DNA of 64,000 nt, taken from Pseudomonadota bacterium. GTDB taxonomy: Bacteria > Pseudomonadota > Gammaproteobacteria > Burkholderiales > Burkholderiaceae_E. Of this stretch, positions 17,028 to 29,209 are shown in pieces. The notes beneath the pieces were generated by a model. The model saw only the letters and a list, made by a program, of their open reading frames with translations. It made no database searches and was not told where the DNA came from. The number at the start of each line of letters is the position of its first letter. The first letter of the stretch is position 1. The stretch lies in contig JAEWFA010000021.1 in assembly GCA_023389055.1 (NCBI GenBank), positions 1 to 64,000 on the forward strand. Direction: 5' to 3'. The position numbers and the translations under genes are program-made.

Positions 17028-18129
17028 GCCGTTCGATGCAGAATTCGGCGAAGCGCGAACAGAGGTCGTCTTGCGCGCCCAGCGCCGCGCTCCAGCGGGC
17101 GAAGCCCGGGCGAAGCGCGTCGAGCTTCGCATCGAGCGCCTGCCAGGCGCGCGACCAGTCGCCGTCGCCCGACCACGAGAGCATCGCGTCGTCGACTTCG
17201 GCCGGCGCGTGCAGGCGGTGCAGGAACGCTCGCAGTTTCACGAGGTGCGCGCCGGCCTGCTGGCGATACGGTTGCCACAGGAAAGGGCGCGCCGCCCATT
17301 GCGCGCGCACCCACGAGTCCTCGCCGCGCACGAGGTTCAGGTCGGCGCTCCACAGCATCCGGTCGTAGTCGTCCTGCGGCAGGAACGGCACCGGCTGCAC
17401 GGCGAGGCTCGCGTCGCGCATCACCCGACCTGCGGCGCCTGCGCTGCCGAAGTGCGTGGCAATCGCGGCATCGGCCACCCCTTCCGGCACCAGCACACGC
17501 CATCGTGTCGAGCCCGTCGCCAGCAACCGGAGCCAGGAGGCGACGGGCGCGTTCGGATAGCAGAACAGCGTGGCGATGCGCTCGCCCGGGTCGGGCGCGA
17601 TTCCGCGCGTCGCGAGCCAGACGCGCTGCTCGCCCGAGCCGACGAACGCGTCGCGTCTGGCGAACACGCCGTCCTCGCGCAGCAGGCCTCCGGTGCGCGA
17701 ATCGAAGCCGGGATAGTAGAAGTGTTCGACTGCGCCGTCGTGCGGTTTCGTCGAGCGCAGGCCGTGGTGCGAGCCGACCCACGCCTCGGCGCTCAGGTAC
17801 TCGAGTTGCACCCAGAGCGGCCGGCGTGGCGCGCCGGCAAGCGACGCGCGCAACGCAGGCGGCGGTTCCGCGCCGAACGCGCTGATGAGAACGTCTTCAT
17901 CGCGTCGCTCGAGATCGGCATTGTCGGTCCAGCGCTCGACGATGATCGCGCCCCGCCCCGCGTCGAGTTCCGGCCGGGCCCCGAGCCGCTCGAGCAGTTC
18001 CGGCCGGTCGATCGTCAGGCGGATGCGCCAGCCGTGCTCGCGCGCCAACTGGCGCGTGAATCGCCAGCACACGCCCGCGTCGCCGAAGTTGTCGACGACG
18101 CGGCACAGGATGCGCGCCGACAGCGTCAA
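17023..18129 (-). CDS. earP: EF-P arginine rhamnosyltransferase EarP
   Basis: Attaches rhamnose from dTDP-L-rhamnose to Arg32 of EF-P. The 368-residue protein has the family N-terminus ([23 protein letters not shown], with the conserved catalytic Asp residues in DNFGDAG) and the C-terminal nucleotide-sugar motif [14 protein letters not shown]. EarP (formerly DUF2331) always occurs with Arg-type EF-P, matching the next gene. Its ATG overlaps the stop of the upstream KTSC gene (ATGA). Confidence 0.94.
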   Translation of the reverse strand: MTLSARILCRVVDNFGDAGVCWRFTRQLAREHGWRIRLTIDRPELLERLGARPELDAGRGAIIVERWTDNADLERRDEDVLISAFGAEPPPALRASLAGAPRRPLWVQLEYLSAEAWVGSHHGLRSTKPHDGAVEHFYYPGFDSRTGGLLREDGVFARRDAFVGSGEQRVWLATRGIAPDPGERIATLFCYPNAPVASWLRLLATGSTRWRVLVPEGVADAAIATHFGSAGAAGRVMRDASLAVQPVPFLPQDDYDRMLWSADLNLVRGEDSWVRAQWAARPFLWQPYRQQAGAHLVKLRAFLHRLHAPAEVDDAMLSWSGDGDWSRAWQALDAKLDALRPGFARWSAALGAQDDLCSRFAEFCIERL

Positions 18130-18482
18130 TCGCCGTTTCCGTTCGCACCCCCGGCGCCTTCGCCGGCGCTGCCCGGCGCGTCGTCGGCCGGTGGATCGTC
18201 ACGCGCGCCCGCGCCTGCCGCGAACAGCGAATCGAGCTTCGATCGGGCATCGTCGGTGCGGTCGGCCCGCGCGCGCTCCACCGCGTATTCCTCTTCGATG
18301 CGATCGGCGTAGAAGACCGCCGGATTGGGCGCGGCGACGAAGCGTCTCCACACCTCGGCCGGCACCGCCTTGTAGATTCGACGGTCGCCGTCGACGAAGT
18401 CGATTTCCAGGCGCTGCTCGCGTGCGTCGTACGCGGCGGCCTTCAGCCGCCCCCCCCGAAGCGTTCGTCGTTCCATCGCCAT
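18126..18482 (-). CDS. KTSC-domain protein
   Basis: A 118-residue protein whose first 65 residues match the KTSC domain (LKAAAYDAREQRLEIDFVDG, then a VPAEVWRRFVAAPN helix and FYADRIEEEY). KTSC domains are short beta-rich modules of unknown role, sometimes tied to RNA or ribosome functions. The rest is an acidic, Gly/Ala/Asp-rich disordered tail. The start has GGAGGCGA 6 bases upstream. It is translationally coupled to earP. Confidence 0.75.
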   Translation of the reverse strand: MAMERRTLRGGRLKAAAYDAREQRLEIDFVDGDRRIYKAVPAEVWRRFVAAPNPAVFYADRIEEEYAVERARADRTDDARSKLDSLFAAGAGARDDPPADDAPGSAGEGAGGANGNGD

Positions 18483-18523
18483 CGTTCGCCTCCGCGCCGT
18501 TATCTTCTCGTGGTTGCCCGGCT

Positions 18524-20404
18524 TCACCGTCCGAGCGCCGTGCCTTCGCGTCGCGGATCGACCGCGCCTTCGAGCGTGCAGCGTCGCGGTGCGCGGCAAT
18601 GCAGCGCGATCGCGTGCAGTCCGCTCGTCATCTCGCGCCACTCGACGACGTGCCCGCGCGCGGCCAGCGCCGTCGCGAGCGTGCGCGCCGCGCGTGCTTC
18701 CTCGAGCTCGGTCGGCCCGTTGCGGCTGCCGACGTTGGGCATCGCGACCGCGGTGGCGAGCTCGATGCGGTCGTCCAGCACGGCGAGCAGCGTTCGCGCG
18801 ACGTACGAGATGATCGATGCGCCGCCTGGCGAGCCGACCGCGAGCACCGGTGCGCCGCTGCGCGCATCGAGAACGATCGTGGGCGCCATCGAGCTGCGCG
18901 GGCGCTTGCCCGGCTGGACGCGGTTGGCAACCGCCACGCCGTCGCGCGAGGGAACGAACGAGAAGTCGGTCAGCTGGTTGTTCAGCAGGAAGCCGCGCAC
19001 CAGCAACCGCGAGCCGAAGGCATTCTCGATCGACGTCGTCATCGACACGACGTTGCCGTCGGCATCGACGATCGACAGGTGCGAGGTCGAGGTCGGCTCG
19101 AAGACCGACGATGCGACGCGGATCGGCGCGGCGTCGGTCGAAGGCGAGCCGGGGGCGGCGCGCCCCATCGAGCGTTCGCCGATGGTCGCCGCTCGGCGAA
19201 GCAGGTAGCGGGAATCGAGCAGCGTGCCGCGCGAGGCGCGCACCGGCTCGCCCTTTCGCTGGCCGGGCAGCGCGACGAAATCGGTATCGGCCACGTATTC
19301 GTTGCGATCGGCGAAAGCCAGTCGCTCGGCTTCGGTGAAGCGGTGCACGCCGTCGGCGACGAGTCGGCCGGCAGCGTCGGCGAGTCGGACCGGCGGGCCG
19401 GCGAGTCGCCAGTAGGCCAGCATCTGCGCGATCGCGATCGCGCCCGACGACGGCGGCGGCATGCCGCAGACGCGATGCGCGCGATGAACGACGCACAACG
19501 GATCGCGCTCGCGCGCCGCGTAGAACGCGAGGTCGCGCTCGCCGAGCACGCCGGCGTTCGGATGCGAGGCGACGGCGTCGACGATGTCGCGGGCGATGGG
19601 CCCCGTGTGCAGCGCGAGGCTGCCGCGGCGCGCGATCTGCTCGAGCGTGTCGGCCAGCGGCTCGTTCCGCAGCCGGTGTCCGGGCGGCCACGCGCGGCCG
19701 TTCGCGTCGTAGAAATACGCGGCGGCCGCCGGCTGCGCACGCAACCAGCGATCCGCATCGAGCAGCGCGTGCAGTCGCTCGCTCACCTCGAAGCCGTCGC
19801 GCGCGAGCGCGATGGCCGGCTCGAACAGCCGATGCCAGGCGAGCCGTCCGTGCGCCTGGTGCACGCGTTCGAGCATGCGCACGACGCCGGGCGTGCCCAC
19901 GGCGCGTCCGCCGACCGCAGCCTCGAAGAAGCCCATCGGCGTTCCGTCCGGACGCAGGAAGAGCTCGGGACGCGCGCGCGCCGGGGCCGTCTCACGCCCG
20001 TCGAAGGCTCGCACGCGATCGCTCCTCGCGTCGTACAGCAGCAGGAAGGCACCGCCGCCGATCCCCGACGATTGCGGCTCGACGAGGCCGAGCACCATCT
20101 GCGCGGCGATCGCGGCATCGACCGCGTTGCCGCCCGACGCGAGGATCGACGCCGCCGCCCGCGTTGCGTGGGGGTTCGCGGTGACGGCGAGGAAATGCTT
20201 GGCGAAGACCGGCGCGCGACGCACGAACCCGCTTGCCGCCTCCGGGGTCGCGCGCTCGGCGCTGCGAGGCGCCGCGGCGGGCGCTTCCAGATCGGCGACG
20301 CGCGCCGTCGGCGCCGCGACTTGCATCGCCGGCCGGGCTTGCGTCGCCGGCAACGGCGCGATGCAGGCGAGCAGGCTCCAAGCCAGGATCGATGCGATTC
20401 GCAT
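18524..20404 (-). CDS. ggt: gamma-glutamyltransferase (glutathione hydrolase)
   Basis: Periplasmic Ntn-hydrolase that splits gamma-glutamyl bonds of glutathione. The 626-residue precursor begins with a signal peptide (hydrophobic stretch to about residue 20, cleavage near TQA-RPA). The ATANPHATRAAASILASGGNAVDAAIAA segment marks the large subunit. The autocleavage site is TS|TSHLSIVD, with the nucleophile Thr starting the small subunit, followed by LLNNQLTDFSF and the PGKRPRSSMAPTIV oxyanion region. The start at 20404 gives the signal peptide; the longer open frame upstream is antisense to the amidase gene. Confidence 0.93.
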   Translation of the reverse strand: MRIASILAWSLLACIAPLPATQARPAMQVAAPTARVADLEAPAAAPRSAERATPEAASGFVRRAPVFAKHFLAVTANPHATRAAASILASGGNAVDAAIAAQMVLGLVEPQSSGIGGGAFLLLYDARSDRVRAFDGRETAPARARPELFLRPDGTPMGFFEAAVGGRAVGTPGVVRMLERVHQAHGRLAWHRLFEPAIALARDGFEVSERLHALLDADRWLRAQPAAAAYFYDANGRAWPPGHRLRNEPLADTLEQIARRGSLALHTGPIARDIVDAVASHPNAGVLGERDLAFYAARERDPLCVVHRAHRVCGMPPPSSGAIAIAQMLAYWRLAGPPVRLADAAGRLVADGVHRFTEAERLAFADRNEYVADTDFVALPGQRKGEPVRASRGTLLDSRYLLRRAATIGERSMGRAAPGSPSTDAAPIRVASSVFEPTSTSHLSIVDADGNVVSMTTSIENAFGSRLLVRGFLLNNQLTDFSFVPSRDGVAVANRVQPGKRPRSSMAPTIVLDARSGAPVLAVGSPGGASIISYVARTLLAVLDDRIELATAVAMPNVGSRNGPTELEEARAARTLATALAARGHVVEWREMTSGLHAIALHCRAPRRCTLEGAVDPRREGTALGR

Positions 20405-20444
20405 CGGGGCATGATAGCGGTCGATCCCGGCACTACCGACAAGC

Positions 20445-21836
20445 ATGCAGCCCGTCGAACGAAATCTCCCCGAGCCGTCCGCGGTGCTCGGCCTGAACAT
20501 CCGCGAGACCGTCGTCGCGATCGCCGGTGGCACGCAGCGCGCGCAGGCGCTCGTCGAGCAGGCGCAGGCCAACGCCGCCCGGCACGCCGACCTGAACGCG
20601 ATCGCGTGGGTCGACTGGGCGGCAGCGCTCGACGAGGCGCGCACGCTCGACGCCGAGGCGCGAAGCGGCCGGCTGCGCGGACCGCTGCACGGCATCCCCG
20701 TTTCGATCAAGGACCTGTACGCGGTGCGAGCCATGCCGACGCGCGCCGGCACGCGTGCGTCGCTGCCGCCGCTGGGAGCCGACGAGGCGACGCTGGTCAA
20801 GCGCCTGCGCGCGGCCGGCGCGCTCGTCTTCGCGAAGACGAACATGCACGAGATTGCGCTCGGCTGCAGCGGCGAGAACGAGTGGACCGGCGACGTGCGA
20901 AACCCTTTCGATCCGGCGCGACAGTCCGGCGGCTCGTCGAGCGGATCGGCGGTGGCAGTGGCTACCGGCATCGGGTTCGCGTCGATCGGCAGCGACACCG
21001 GTGGCTCGGTGCGCATCCCGGCGGCGTTCTGCTCGGTCGCCGGCTACAAGCCCACCTTTGGCGCCATCCCGCTGGACGGCGCGTTGCCGCTGTCGTTCAC
21101 CTGCGATCACGCGGGACCGCTGGCGCGAAACGCTGCCGACTGCGCGCTGCTGTACGAGGCGATGGCGCAGCGGCGCACCGGGCACGGCACGCTCGCTCGT
21201 CGCCCGCGCCTGCACGTCCCCGCCGAGTGGTTGCGCGGCCGGCTCTCTGCCGAGGTGCGAGACGCTTTCGAGCGCGCGGTGGGCGAGTTGCGCGGGCGAG
21301 GTGCCGAGATCGGCGAAGCCGTCGTGCCGGAACTGAACGACTCCTGGGCGGCCTATACGTCGATCGTGCGCGCCGAGGCGGCCTGGGTGCACCGCGCGGC
21401 GCTCGACGCGGGCGGCGTCGGGTTCTCGGCGCTCGTGCTGCCCGCGCTACAGGCGGCGCGCCGCATTCTCGCCGTCGAATACGTCGATGCGGTGCGCGCG
21501 CGCGCGGCGATCGCCGTCGCGCTCGATGCGGCGCTCGCCGATTGCGATGCGTGGATCCTGCCGACGAGCACCGTGCTGCCGCCGCTGCGGGGGCAGAGCG
21601 ACGTGCAGGTCGAAGGCGGCATGACCACGGTGCGCGAGGCGGTGCTCGGGCAGACCTTGCCGTTCTCGTTGTGCGGCGTGCCGGCGTTGTCGGTTCCGCT
21701 CGCATTCGTCGACGGACTGCCCGTGGGCCTGCAGATCGTCGCGCGGCGCAACCGCGACGCGACGCTGCTGGCGCTGGGGCAGTGGATCGAAGCGACGCTC
21801 GGCGTCAGAACGAAAGCGTCGCAGCCCCGGCCTTGA
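20445..21836 (+). CDS. amidase-signature family amidase
   Basis: Cytosolic amide hydrolase of 463 residues with the Ser-cisSer-Lys triad: Lys in GIPVSIKDLYAVR, the cis-Ser in RQSGGSSSGSAVAVA and the nucleophile Ser in GSDTGGSVRIPAAFC. It is not GatA by length or context (no gatB/gatC nearby). The substrate is unknown. It is divergent from ggt with 40 bp between starts. Its 3' end overlaps the convergent DsrE gene by 32 bp. Confidence 0.9.
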   Translation: MQPVERNLPEPSAVLGLNIRETVVAIAGGTQRAQALVEQAQANAARHADLNAIAWVDWAAALDEARTLDAEARSGRLRGPLHGIPVSIKDLYAVRAMPTRAGTRASLPPLGADEATLVKRLRAAGALVFAKTNMHEIALGCSGENEWTGDVRNPFDPARQSGGSSSGSAVAVATGIGFASIGSDTGGSVRIPAAFCSVAGYKPTFGAIPLDGALPLSFTCDHAGPLARNAADCALLYEAMAQRRTGHGTLARRPRLHVPAEWLRGRLSAEVRDAFERAVGELRGRGAEIGEAVVPELNDSWAAYTSIVRAEAAWVHRAALDAGGVGFSALVLPALQAARRILAVEYVDAVRARAAIAVALDAALADCDAWILPTSTVLPPLRGQSDVQVEGGMTTVREAVLGQTLPFSLCGVPALSVPLAFVDGLPVGLQIVARRNRDATLLALGQWIEATLGVRTKASQPRP

Positions 21837-22173
21837 TGCGCTCGTGCATCACGCTGGCGCCGCTGACGATCACGCCGTCGATCAGGTCGCTCTCCTCGTA
21901 GCCGCGGCTCTTCACGCAGGGCGTGCACGCCCAGATCGTTCCGCCGCGTTGCATGAAGCTGCGAATCATCGCGGCGAGCGGCTCGAGCGGCGCCACCCGA
22001 GTCGAGTCGGCGGCACGCTTGCGCACCAGATCCACGCCGCTGCTCGACAGGAAGAGCGAGACCTTCAGTCCGGCGGTGAGGCCACCGCAGGCGATGGTCA
22101 AGGCAACCGAGGACATTTCGTGGTCGATGCCGTGCGTGACGAGGCAGACCAGTTCCCGCGCGTCGTTCGACAT
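21805..22173 (-). CDS. DsrE/DsrF-like family protein
   Basis: A 122-residue cytosolic protein with the DsrE fold (LVCLVTHGIDHEMSSVALTIA at the start; AGLKVSLFLSSSGVDLVRK; GTIWACTPCVKSRGYEESDL). The CTPCVKSRG segment carries the conserved cysteine used for sulfur transfer in this family, plus a second nearby Cys. A strong AGGAGG precedes the ATG at 22173, preferred to the longer frame from 22269. In a sulfide-oxidising organism a sulfur-carrier role is plausible but unproven. Confidence 0.85.
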   Translation of the reverse strand: MSNDARELVCLVTHGIDHEMSSVALTIACGGLTAGLKVSLFLSSSGVDLVRKRAADSTRVAPLEPLAAMIRSFMQRGGTIWACTPCVKSRGYEESDLIDGVIVSGASVMHERIKAGAATLSF

Positions 22174-22267
22174 GTAGGGCCTCCTTGATTTGTGCGAGGT
22201 GATTGCGGTCGAATCTCGTTTCGGTACACGAGCCGTGACACGGTAGCGCGCGCGACGGGAGACAGCC

Positions 22268-23410
22268 ATGATCGAAGGACCGGAGTTGCTGATCGAAGCG
22301 CCGGATCTGCCGTCGGTGCGAGGGCGCCCGTTCTTCGGCAGCGACGTGCTCGCCGACGTGCTGCACGTGTTTCGGGTGGGCGGGGCGGCACTGCTGCATG
22401 CGGAGCTGCGCGCGCCCTGGTCCCTGCGGACGCCGAACGCCGCGTGCGTTGCGCCGATGCTGCATCCGGAAGCGCCCGCCTCCCAACTCGTCGTCGTTCA
22501 CGTCGTCGTGGAAGGCGAGTGTGTGGTGGCGCTGGGGGACGGCGTAGCCCGCGAGGAGCTGCGTGCGGGCGATCTCGTCGTGTTCCCGGGGGGCGACGCG
22601 CACGACCTGAGCAGCGCGAGCGGCTCGAGCGAATCGCGCGGGGCCGCGCTTTCGCCGATGCCGCTGGCCAATCTGTTTCCGCCAGCACCGTGGACGGAGT
22701 TGCCCCGGATCCGCATCGACGGAGCCGGCGTCCGAACCGAGATCCTCTGCTTCTATCTGCGGTGCGACCCGTTGTTGCGCAATCCGCTGCTGGAAAGCCT
22801 TCCGGCGCTGCTGGTCGCGCGTCCCGGCGACGAAGCGTCGGCGGGTTGGCTCTCGGCAAACGTCAGCCAGCTGATCCGGGAGGCGCTGCGGCCTTGTTCG
22901 GGCAGCGGGTGCGTCGTCGCCCGGCTCGTCGAACTGCTTTTTGTCGACGTACTGCGCCGGCACGTCGAGGGATTGGGGCAGGGCGCCGCTGGCTGGGTCG
23001 CGGCGCTCGGCGATCGTCGGCTTGCCCGCGCACTGCATGCGATCCACACCCGCAGTGCCGATGCCTGGACGGCGACGTCCCTCGCTCGTTACGCGGGGAT
23101 GTCGCGCTCGGTGCTCGTCGAGCGCTTCAACGAAGTGCTGGGCACCTCGCCGATGCGCTACCTGGCCGACTGGCGCATGCAGCTCGCCGCGCAGGCGCTG
23201 CTGTCGTCGGGGAGCGTGACAGACGCGGCGAAGCGCGCCTGCTACGCGTCGGACGAGGCGTTCAGTCGCGCCTTCAAGCGCCGCACGGGCGAATCACCCG
23301 CGGCCTGGCGCAAGCGAAGGGCGCCCCTCGGGCCTGAGCTTTCCTCCTTCGCGGCGCTTAGCGCGGCGCCATCCGGATCGCTCCGTCGAGCCGGATCGTC
23401 TCGCCATTGA
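22268..23410 (+). CDS. AraC-family regulator with N-terminal cupin
   Basis: 380 residues. The N-terminal half is an AraC cupin domain ([18 protein letters not shown]; a [17 protein letters not shown] strand pair), similar to the cupin_6 type. The C-terminal 100 residues hold two helix-turn-helix units ([23 protein letters not shown] and [23 protein letters not shown]). It likely senses a small molecule and controls neighbours. It is divergent from the DsrE gene (95 bp between starts). Its end overlaps the SDR gene on the other strand by 53 bp, the longest convergent overlap in the window. Confidence 0.88.
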   Translation: MIEGPELLIEAPDLPSVRGRPFFGSDVLADVLHVFRVGGAALLHAELRAPWSLRTPNAACVAPMLHPEAPASQLVVVHVVVEGECVVALGDGVAREELRAGDLVVFPGGDAHDLSSASGSSESRGAALSPMPLANLFPPAPWTELPRIRIDGAGVRTEILCFYLRCDPLLRNPLLESLPALLVARPGDEASAGWLSANVSQLIREALRPCSGSGCVVARLVELLFVDVLRRHVEGLGQGAAGWVAALGDRRLARALHAIHTRSADAWTATSLARYAGMSRSVLVERFNEVLGTSPMRYLADWRMQLAAQALLSSGSVTDAAKRACYASDEAFSRAFKRRTGESPAAWRKRRAPLGPELSSFAALSAAPSGSLRRAGSSRH

Positions 23411-24122
23411 GCATCGTGTTCTCGAAGATCTGCGAAACGAGCTGCGCGTACTCGTCGGGCTTGCCCAGTCGCGAGGGGAACGGAACCTGGCGCCCGAGCG
23501 AGTCCTGCACGTCCTTCGGCAGGCTGTCCATCAGCGGGGTCAGGAACAGGCCCGGGGCGATCGTGACGACGCGAACGCCGTCGCGCGAGAGGTCGCGCGC
23601 GATCGGCAGCGTCATGCCGACGATTCCGCCCTTGGACGCCGAGTAGGCCGCCTGCCCGATCTGGCCATCGAAGGCCGCGACCGACGCGGTGTTCACGATC
23701 ACGCCGCGCTCGCCTTCCTCGTTCGGCTCGTTGCGCACCATCGCGGTGGCGGCGATGCGGATCATGTTGAAGGTGCCGACCAGGTTCACCGTGATGACCT
23801 TCGTGAACACGTCGAGCCGGTGCGGTCCGTCCTTGCCGACCGTCTTCGCCGCCGGGCCGATGCCCGCACAGTTGACGAGCCCCACGAGGCGCCCCATCGC
23901 AACGGCCGCGTCGACTGCAGCCTGCGCGTCGGCTTCGGTGGACACGTCGCAGCGGACGAAACGCGCGGCGGCGCCGAGCTCGCCGACGAGCTGCTTGCCC
24001 AGCGCTTCGTTCAGGTCGGCGACCAGCGCCTTGCCGCCTGCCGCGACGATCCGTCGCACGGTGGCCGCGCCCAGGCCGGATGCGCCGCCGGTGACGAGCA
24101 CGACGTTGTTCGAGATCTTCAT
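23358..24122 (-). CDS. short-chain dehydrogenase, 3-hydroxyacyl-CoA dehydrogenase type 2-like
   Basis: NAD-dependent classical SDR of 254 residues. It has a VTGGASGLG cofactor loop (about 10-18), D61-type acid in RCDVS, NCAGIG, a Ser in [10 protein letters not shown] and the YSASKGG catalytic Tyr/Lys. The [22 protein letters not shown] stretch and the C-terminal pattern are typical of the HSD17B10/type 2 hydroxyacyl-CoA group in fatty-acid or branched-chain oxidation. It is a single gene, divergent from the SirB1 gene. Confidence 0.88.
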   Translation of the reverse strand: MKISNNVVLVTGGASGLGAATVRRIVAAGGKALVADLNEALGKQLVGELGAAARFVRCDVSTEADAQAAVDAAVAMGRLVGLVNCAGIGPAAKTVGKDGPHRLDVFTKVITVNLVGTFNMIRIAATAMVRNEPNEEGERGVIVNTASVAAFDGQIGQAAYSASKGGIVGMTLPIARDLSRDGVRVVTIAPGLFLTPLMDSLPKDVQDSLGRQVPFPSRLGKPDEYAQLVSQIFENTMLNGETIRLDGAIRMAPR

Positions 24123-24240
24123 CGGGTACTCCTTTCCGGAAAGTGGATTCGATCCCGATTACAGCACACCGGCAGGATGGCAACGGCCGCGCTGCCGCGA
24201 TACCGTAGCGGTGCGGAGGTTCCCGGGTAGCGAGACGGCG

Positions 24241-24918
24241 ATGGATGGCTTCCTCCAGTACTGGCGTGCTCTCGTGTGCAGCGACGATTCGCTGCCGTTG
24301 TTCGAGGCAGCGCTTTCGATCGCGCAGGACGAGTACCCGCAGCTGCCGATGCACGAGGTGCTCGCGCGCGTCGACGGGTTCGCGCTCGCTTTGCGTCGTC
24401 GGATCTCGACGCTGCGCCAGCCGATTGCACGGGTCGACGCGCTGCGAGAGCACTTCGCCGACGAGCTCGGCTTTCGCGGCAACGCGAACGATTTCCACGA
24501 TCCGGAGAACAGCTACCTGAACCGCGTGATAGAGCGCCGGCTCGGCATCCCGATCAGCCTGTCGGTGCTGTATCTGGAAATCGCCGAGCTGGCCGGAGTG
24601 CAGGCCTGCGGCGTGGGCTTCCCGGGGCATTTCCTGGTGCGCCACGACATCGGGGGGCGCGCCCTGATCGTCGACGTGTTCGCCGGCGCCCGCGTGCTCA
24701 CGCACGACGAGCTGGAATACCGGCTGTTGCCGTACGCGTCGGGCGATCGCGACGAGGCGAGCAGAATGCTCGGGACGGTGCTGCCGGCGGCAAGCGGGCG
24801 ACAGATCCTCGCGCGCATGCTGCGCAATCTGCGGGCGATTCACCGCGAGCGCGGGGACGCGCTCCGCCTCGCGGCCGTCGAGCGCCGGATCGTGGTGCTG
24901 GAGGAAACCGAGGGCTGA
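24241..24918 (+). CDS. SirB1-family transglutaminase-like protein
   Basis: A 225-residue protein of the SirB1/transglutaminase-like family. Typical parts are ELGFRGNANDFHDPENSYLN, RRLGIPISLSVLYLEIAE and CGVGFPGHFLVRH, the last matching the catalytic-like His region. The usual Cys is replaced in this family, and enzymatic activity is unproven. The ATG at 24241 gives the family start; the frame upstream overlaps the SDR promoter. Followed by a GC-rich hairpin cluster. Confidence 0.85.
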   Translation: MDGFLQYWRALVCSDDSLPLFEAALSIAQDEYPQLPMHEVLARVDGFALALRRRISTLRQPIARVDALREHFADELGFRGNANDFHDPENSYLNRVIERRLGIPISLSVLYLEIAELAGVQACGVGFPGHFLVRHDIGGRALIVDVFAGARVLTHDELEYRLLPYASGDRDEASRMLGTVLPAASGRQILARMLRNLRAIHRERGDALRLAAVERRIVVLEETEG

Positions 24919-24926
24919 ATGCGCGA

Positions 24927-25010
24927 CCGGCGGCGCATGCGCGCCGCCGGAGCGGGCCGGCGCATGACGCCGGCGAGGAAGCCGCCGGCGCGCTCGGCGC
25001 CGGCCGGACG
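24927..25010. terminator. GC-rich hairpin cluster between convergent genes
   Basis: A perfect 10-bp stem with 4-base loop (CCGGCGGCGC at 24927-24936, GCGCCGCCGG at 24941-24950) is followed by further GCCGGCG/CGCCGGC inverted repeats to about 25010. It sits between the 3' ends of the SirB1 gene (plus) and hppA (minus). It lacks T-runs, so it may work as a bidirectional block to transcription or RNA decay rather than a classic Rho-independent terminator. Confidence 0.6.
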
Positions 25011-25014
25011 CGAC

Positions 25015-27102
<2,088 letters not shown>

Positions 27103-27190
27103 GAGAGGACCTCCATCCGATTCCGGTTGTGATGTGAAGAGCTACTGAAACTTCGGGAAACGAGCCGCCGCAGCGCGAAGCGCCGCGAGT

Positions 27191-28145
<955 letters not shown>

Positions 28146-28964
28146 TCAGCGCGAGTCGGCGTTCGTCCAGCGCATGCGCACGCGCTCCAGATCCGCCGGG
28201 GTGTCGACTCCGGCCTCGGACTCGCGTTCCGCGAGGTGCACCGCGATCCGGTGGCCGTGCCACAGCGCGCGCAGTTGCTCGAGCGACTCGAGCGCCTCGA
28301 GCGGCGACGGCGCCAGCGACGCGTGTGCGCGAAGGTACGCGACCCGGTAGGCGTACAGCCCGATGTGGCGCAGCGGTCGCTGCGCGCCGAACGCTGCGTC
28401 CAGAGAAGCGGGCAGTCGTTTCGGGAACCCCGCCATCGCGTCGCGCGCGAAGGGAACCGGCGCACGGGTGAAATAGAGCGCGCGCATCGCGGCGTCGCAG
28501 ACGAGCTTGACCACGTTCGGATCGAGCCAGGCGGCGACGTCGCCGATCGGGTGTGCGGCGGTGGCGATCGAGCAATCGGAGGAGTCGGCCAATCGCTGTG
28601 CGACGGCGCGAACGAGCGCGGGATCGATCAGCGGCTCGTCGCCCTGCACGTTCACGACGATGCGTCGATCGTCCAGCGCGAGCGCGTCGGCGGCCTCGGC
28701 AAGCCGTTCGGTGCCCGACGCGTGGTCGCTGCGCGTGAAGATGGCCTCGAAGCCCGCGGCGCGAACGGCTTCGACGATCCTCGTCGAGTCGGTGGCGACC
28801 GCGACCCGTGCGGCGCCGGCAGCCCGCGCCCGTTCGGCGACACGAACGACCATCGGACGCCCGCCGATATCGGCGAGCGGCTTGTCGGGCAGGCGGGTGG
28901 ATGCCAGTCGCGCCGGAATCAGCGCGACGAAGTCGATTTGCGACGCCGATCCTGCGTCGCTCAC
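28146..28964 (-). CDS. kdsB: CMP-KDO synthetase
   Basis: 3-deoxy-manno-octulosonate cytidylyltransferase, activating KDO for the lipopolysaccharide inner core. The 272-residue protein has the nucleotide motif [20 protein letters not shown] (about 13-32), [15 protein letters not shown] and the C-terminal [12 protein letters not shown]. Its ATG overlaps the stop of the Trm112 gene (28961-28964). Together with lpxK upstream this is an LPS-biosynthesis operon. Confidence 0.95.
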   Translation of the reverse strand: MSDAGSASQIDFVALIPARLASTRLPDKPLADIGGRPMVVRVAERARAAGAARVAVATDSTRIVEAVRAAGFEAIFTRSDHASGTERLAEAADALALDDRRIVVNVQGDEPLIDPALVRAVAQRLADSSDCSIATAAHPIGDVAAWLDPNVVKLVCDAAMRALYFTRAPVPFARDAMAGFPKRLPASLDAAFGAQRPLRHIGLYAYRVAYLRAHASLAPSPLEALESLEQLRALWHGHRIAVHLAERESEAGVDTPADLERVRMRWTNADSR

Positions 28965-29209
28965 GACTCGCCCGCGCCGGGACCGGAGAGTTCGCGCGGC
29001 AAGGTGTCGCCCGTCTCGGGCTCGAGACGGCGCGCCTCGCTCTCGAGCATCACCGGGATGCCGTCACGTACCGGGTAGGCGAGCCGATCGGCGTTGCACA
29101 CGAGTTCGGCTTCGAAGGGGGTTCCGTCAGCGGCGCGCCCGCCGGGCAGCCGCTTCAGCGGTCCCTTGCACAGCGGACAGACGAGGATCTCGAGCAGGCG
29201 TGCGTCCAT
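28961..29209 (-). CDS. Trm112 family protein (YcaR-like)
   Basis: An 82-residue protein starting [20 protein letters not shown], the classic YcaR/Trm112 N-terminus with a CPxC pair, and containing [18 protein letters not shown]. Eukaryotic Trm112 activates methyltransferases; the bacterial role is unclear, but the gene sits between lpxK and kdsB in many proteobacteria. Only one CxxC pair plus a later single Cys is seen. It overlaps the end of lpxK by 83 bp. Confidence 0.92.
   Translation of the reverse strand: MDARLLEILVCPLCKGPLKRLPGGRAADGTPFEAELVCNADRLAYPVRDGIPVMLESEARRLEPETGDTLPRELSGPGAGES

Noticed and set aside
17885..21901. A 1338-codon plus-strand frame
   Set aside because: Arg-rich shadow across earP, ggt and the amidase genes; codon use and lack of domains show it is not coding.
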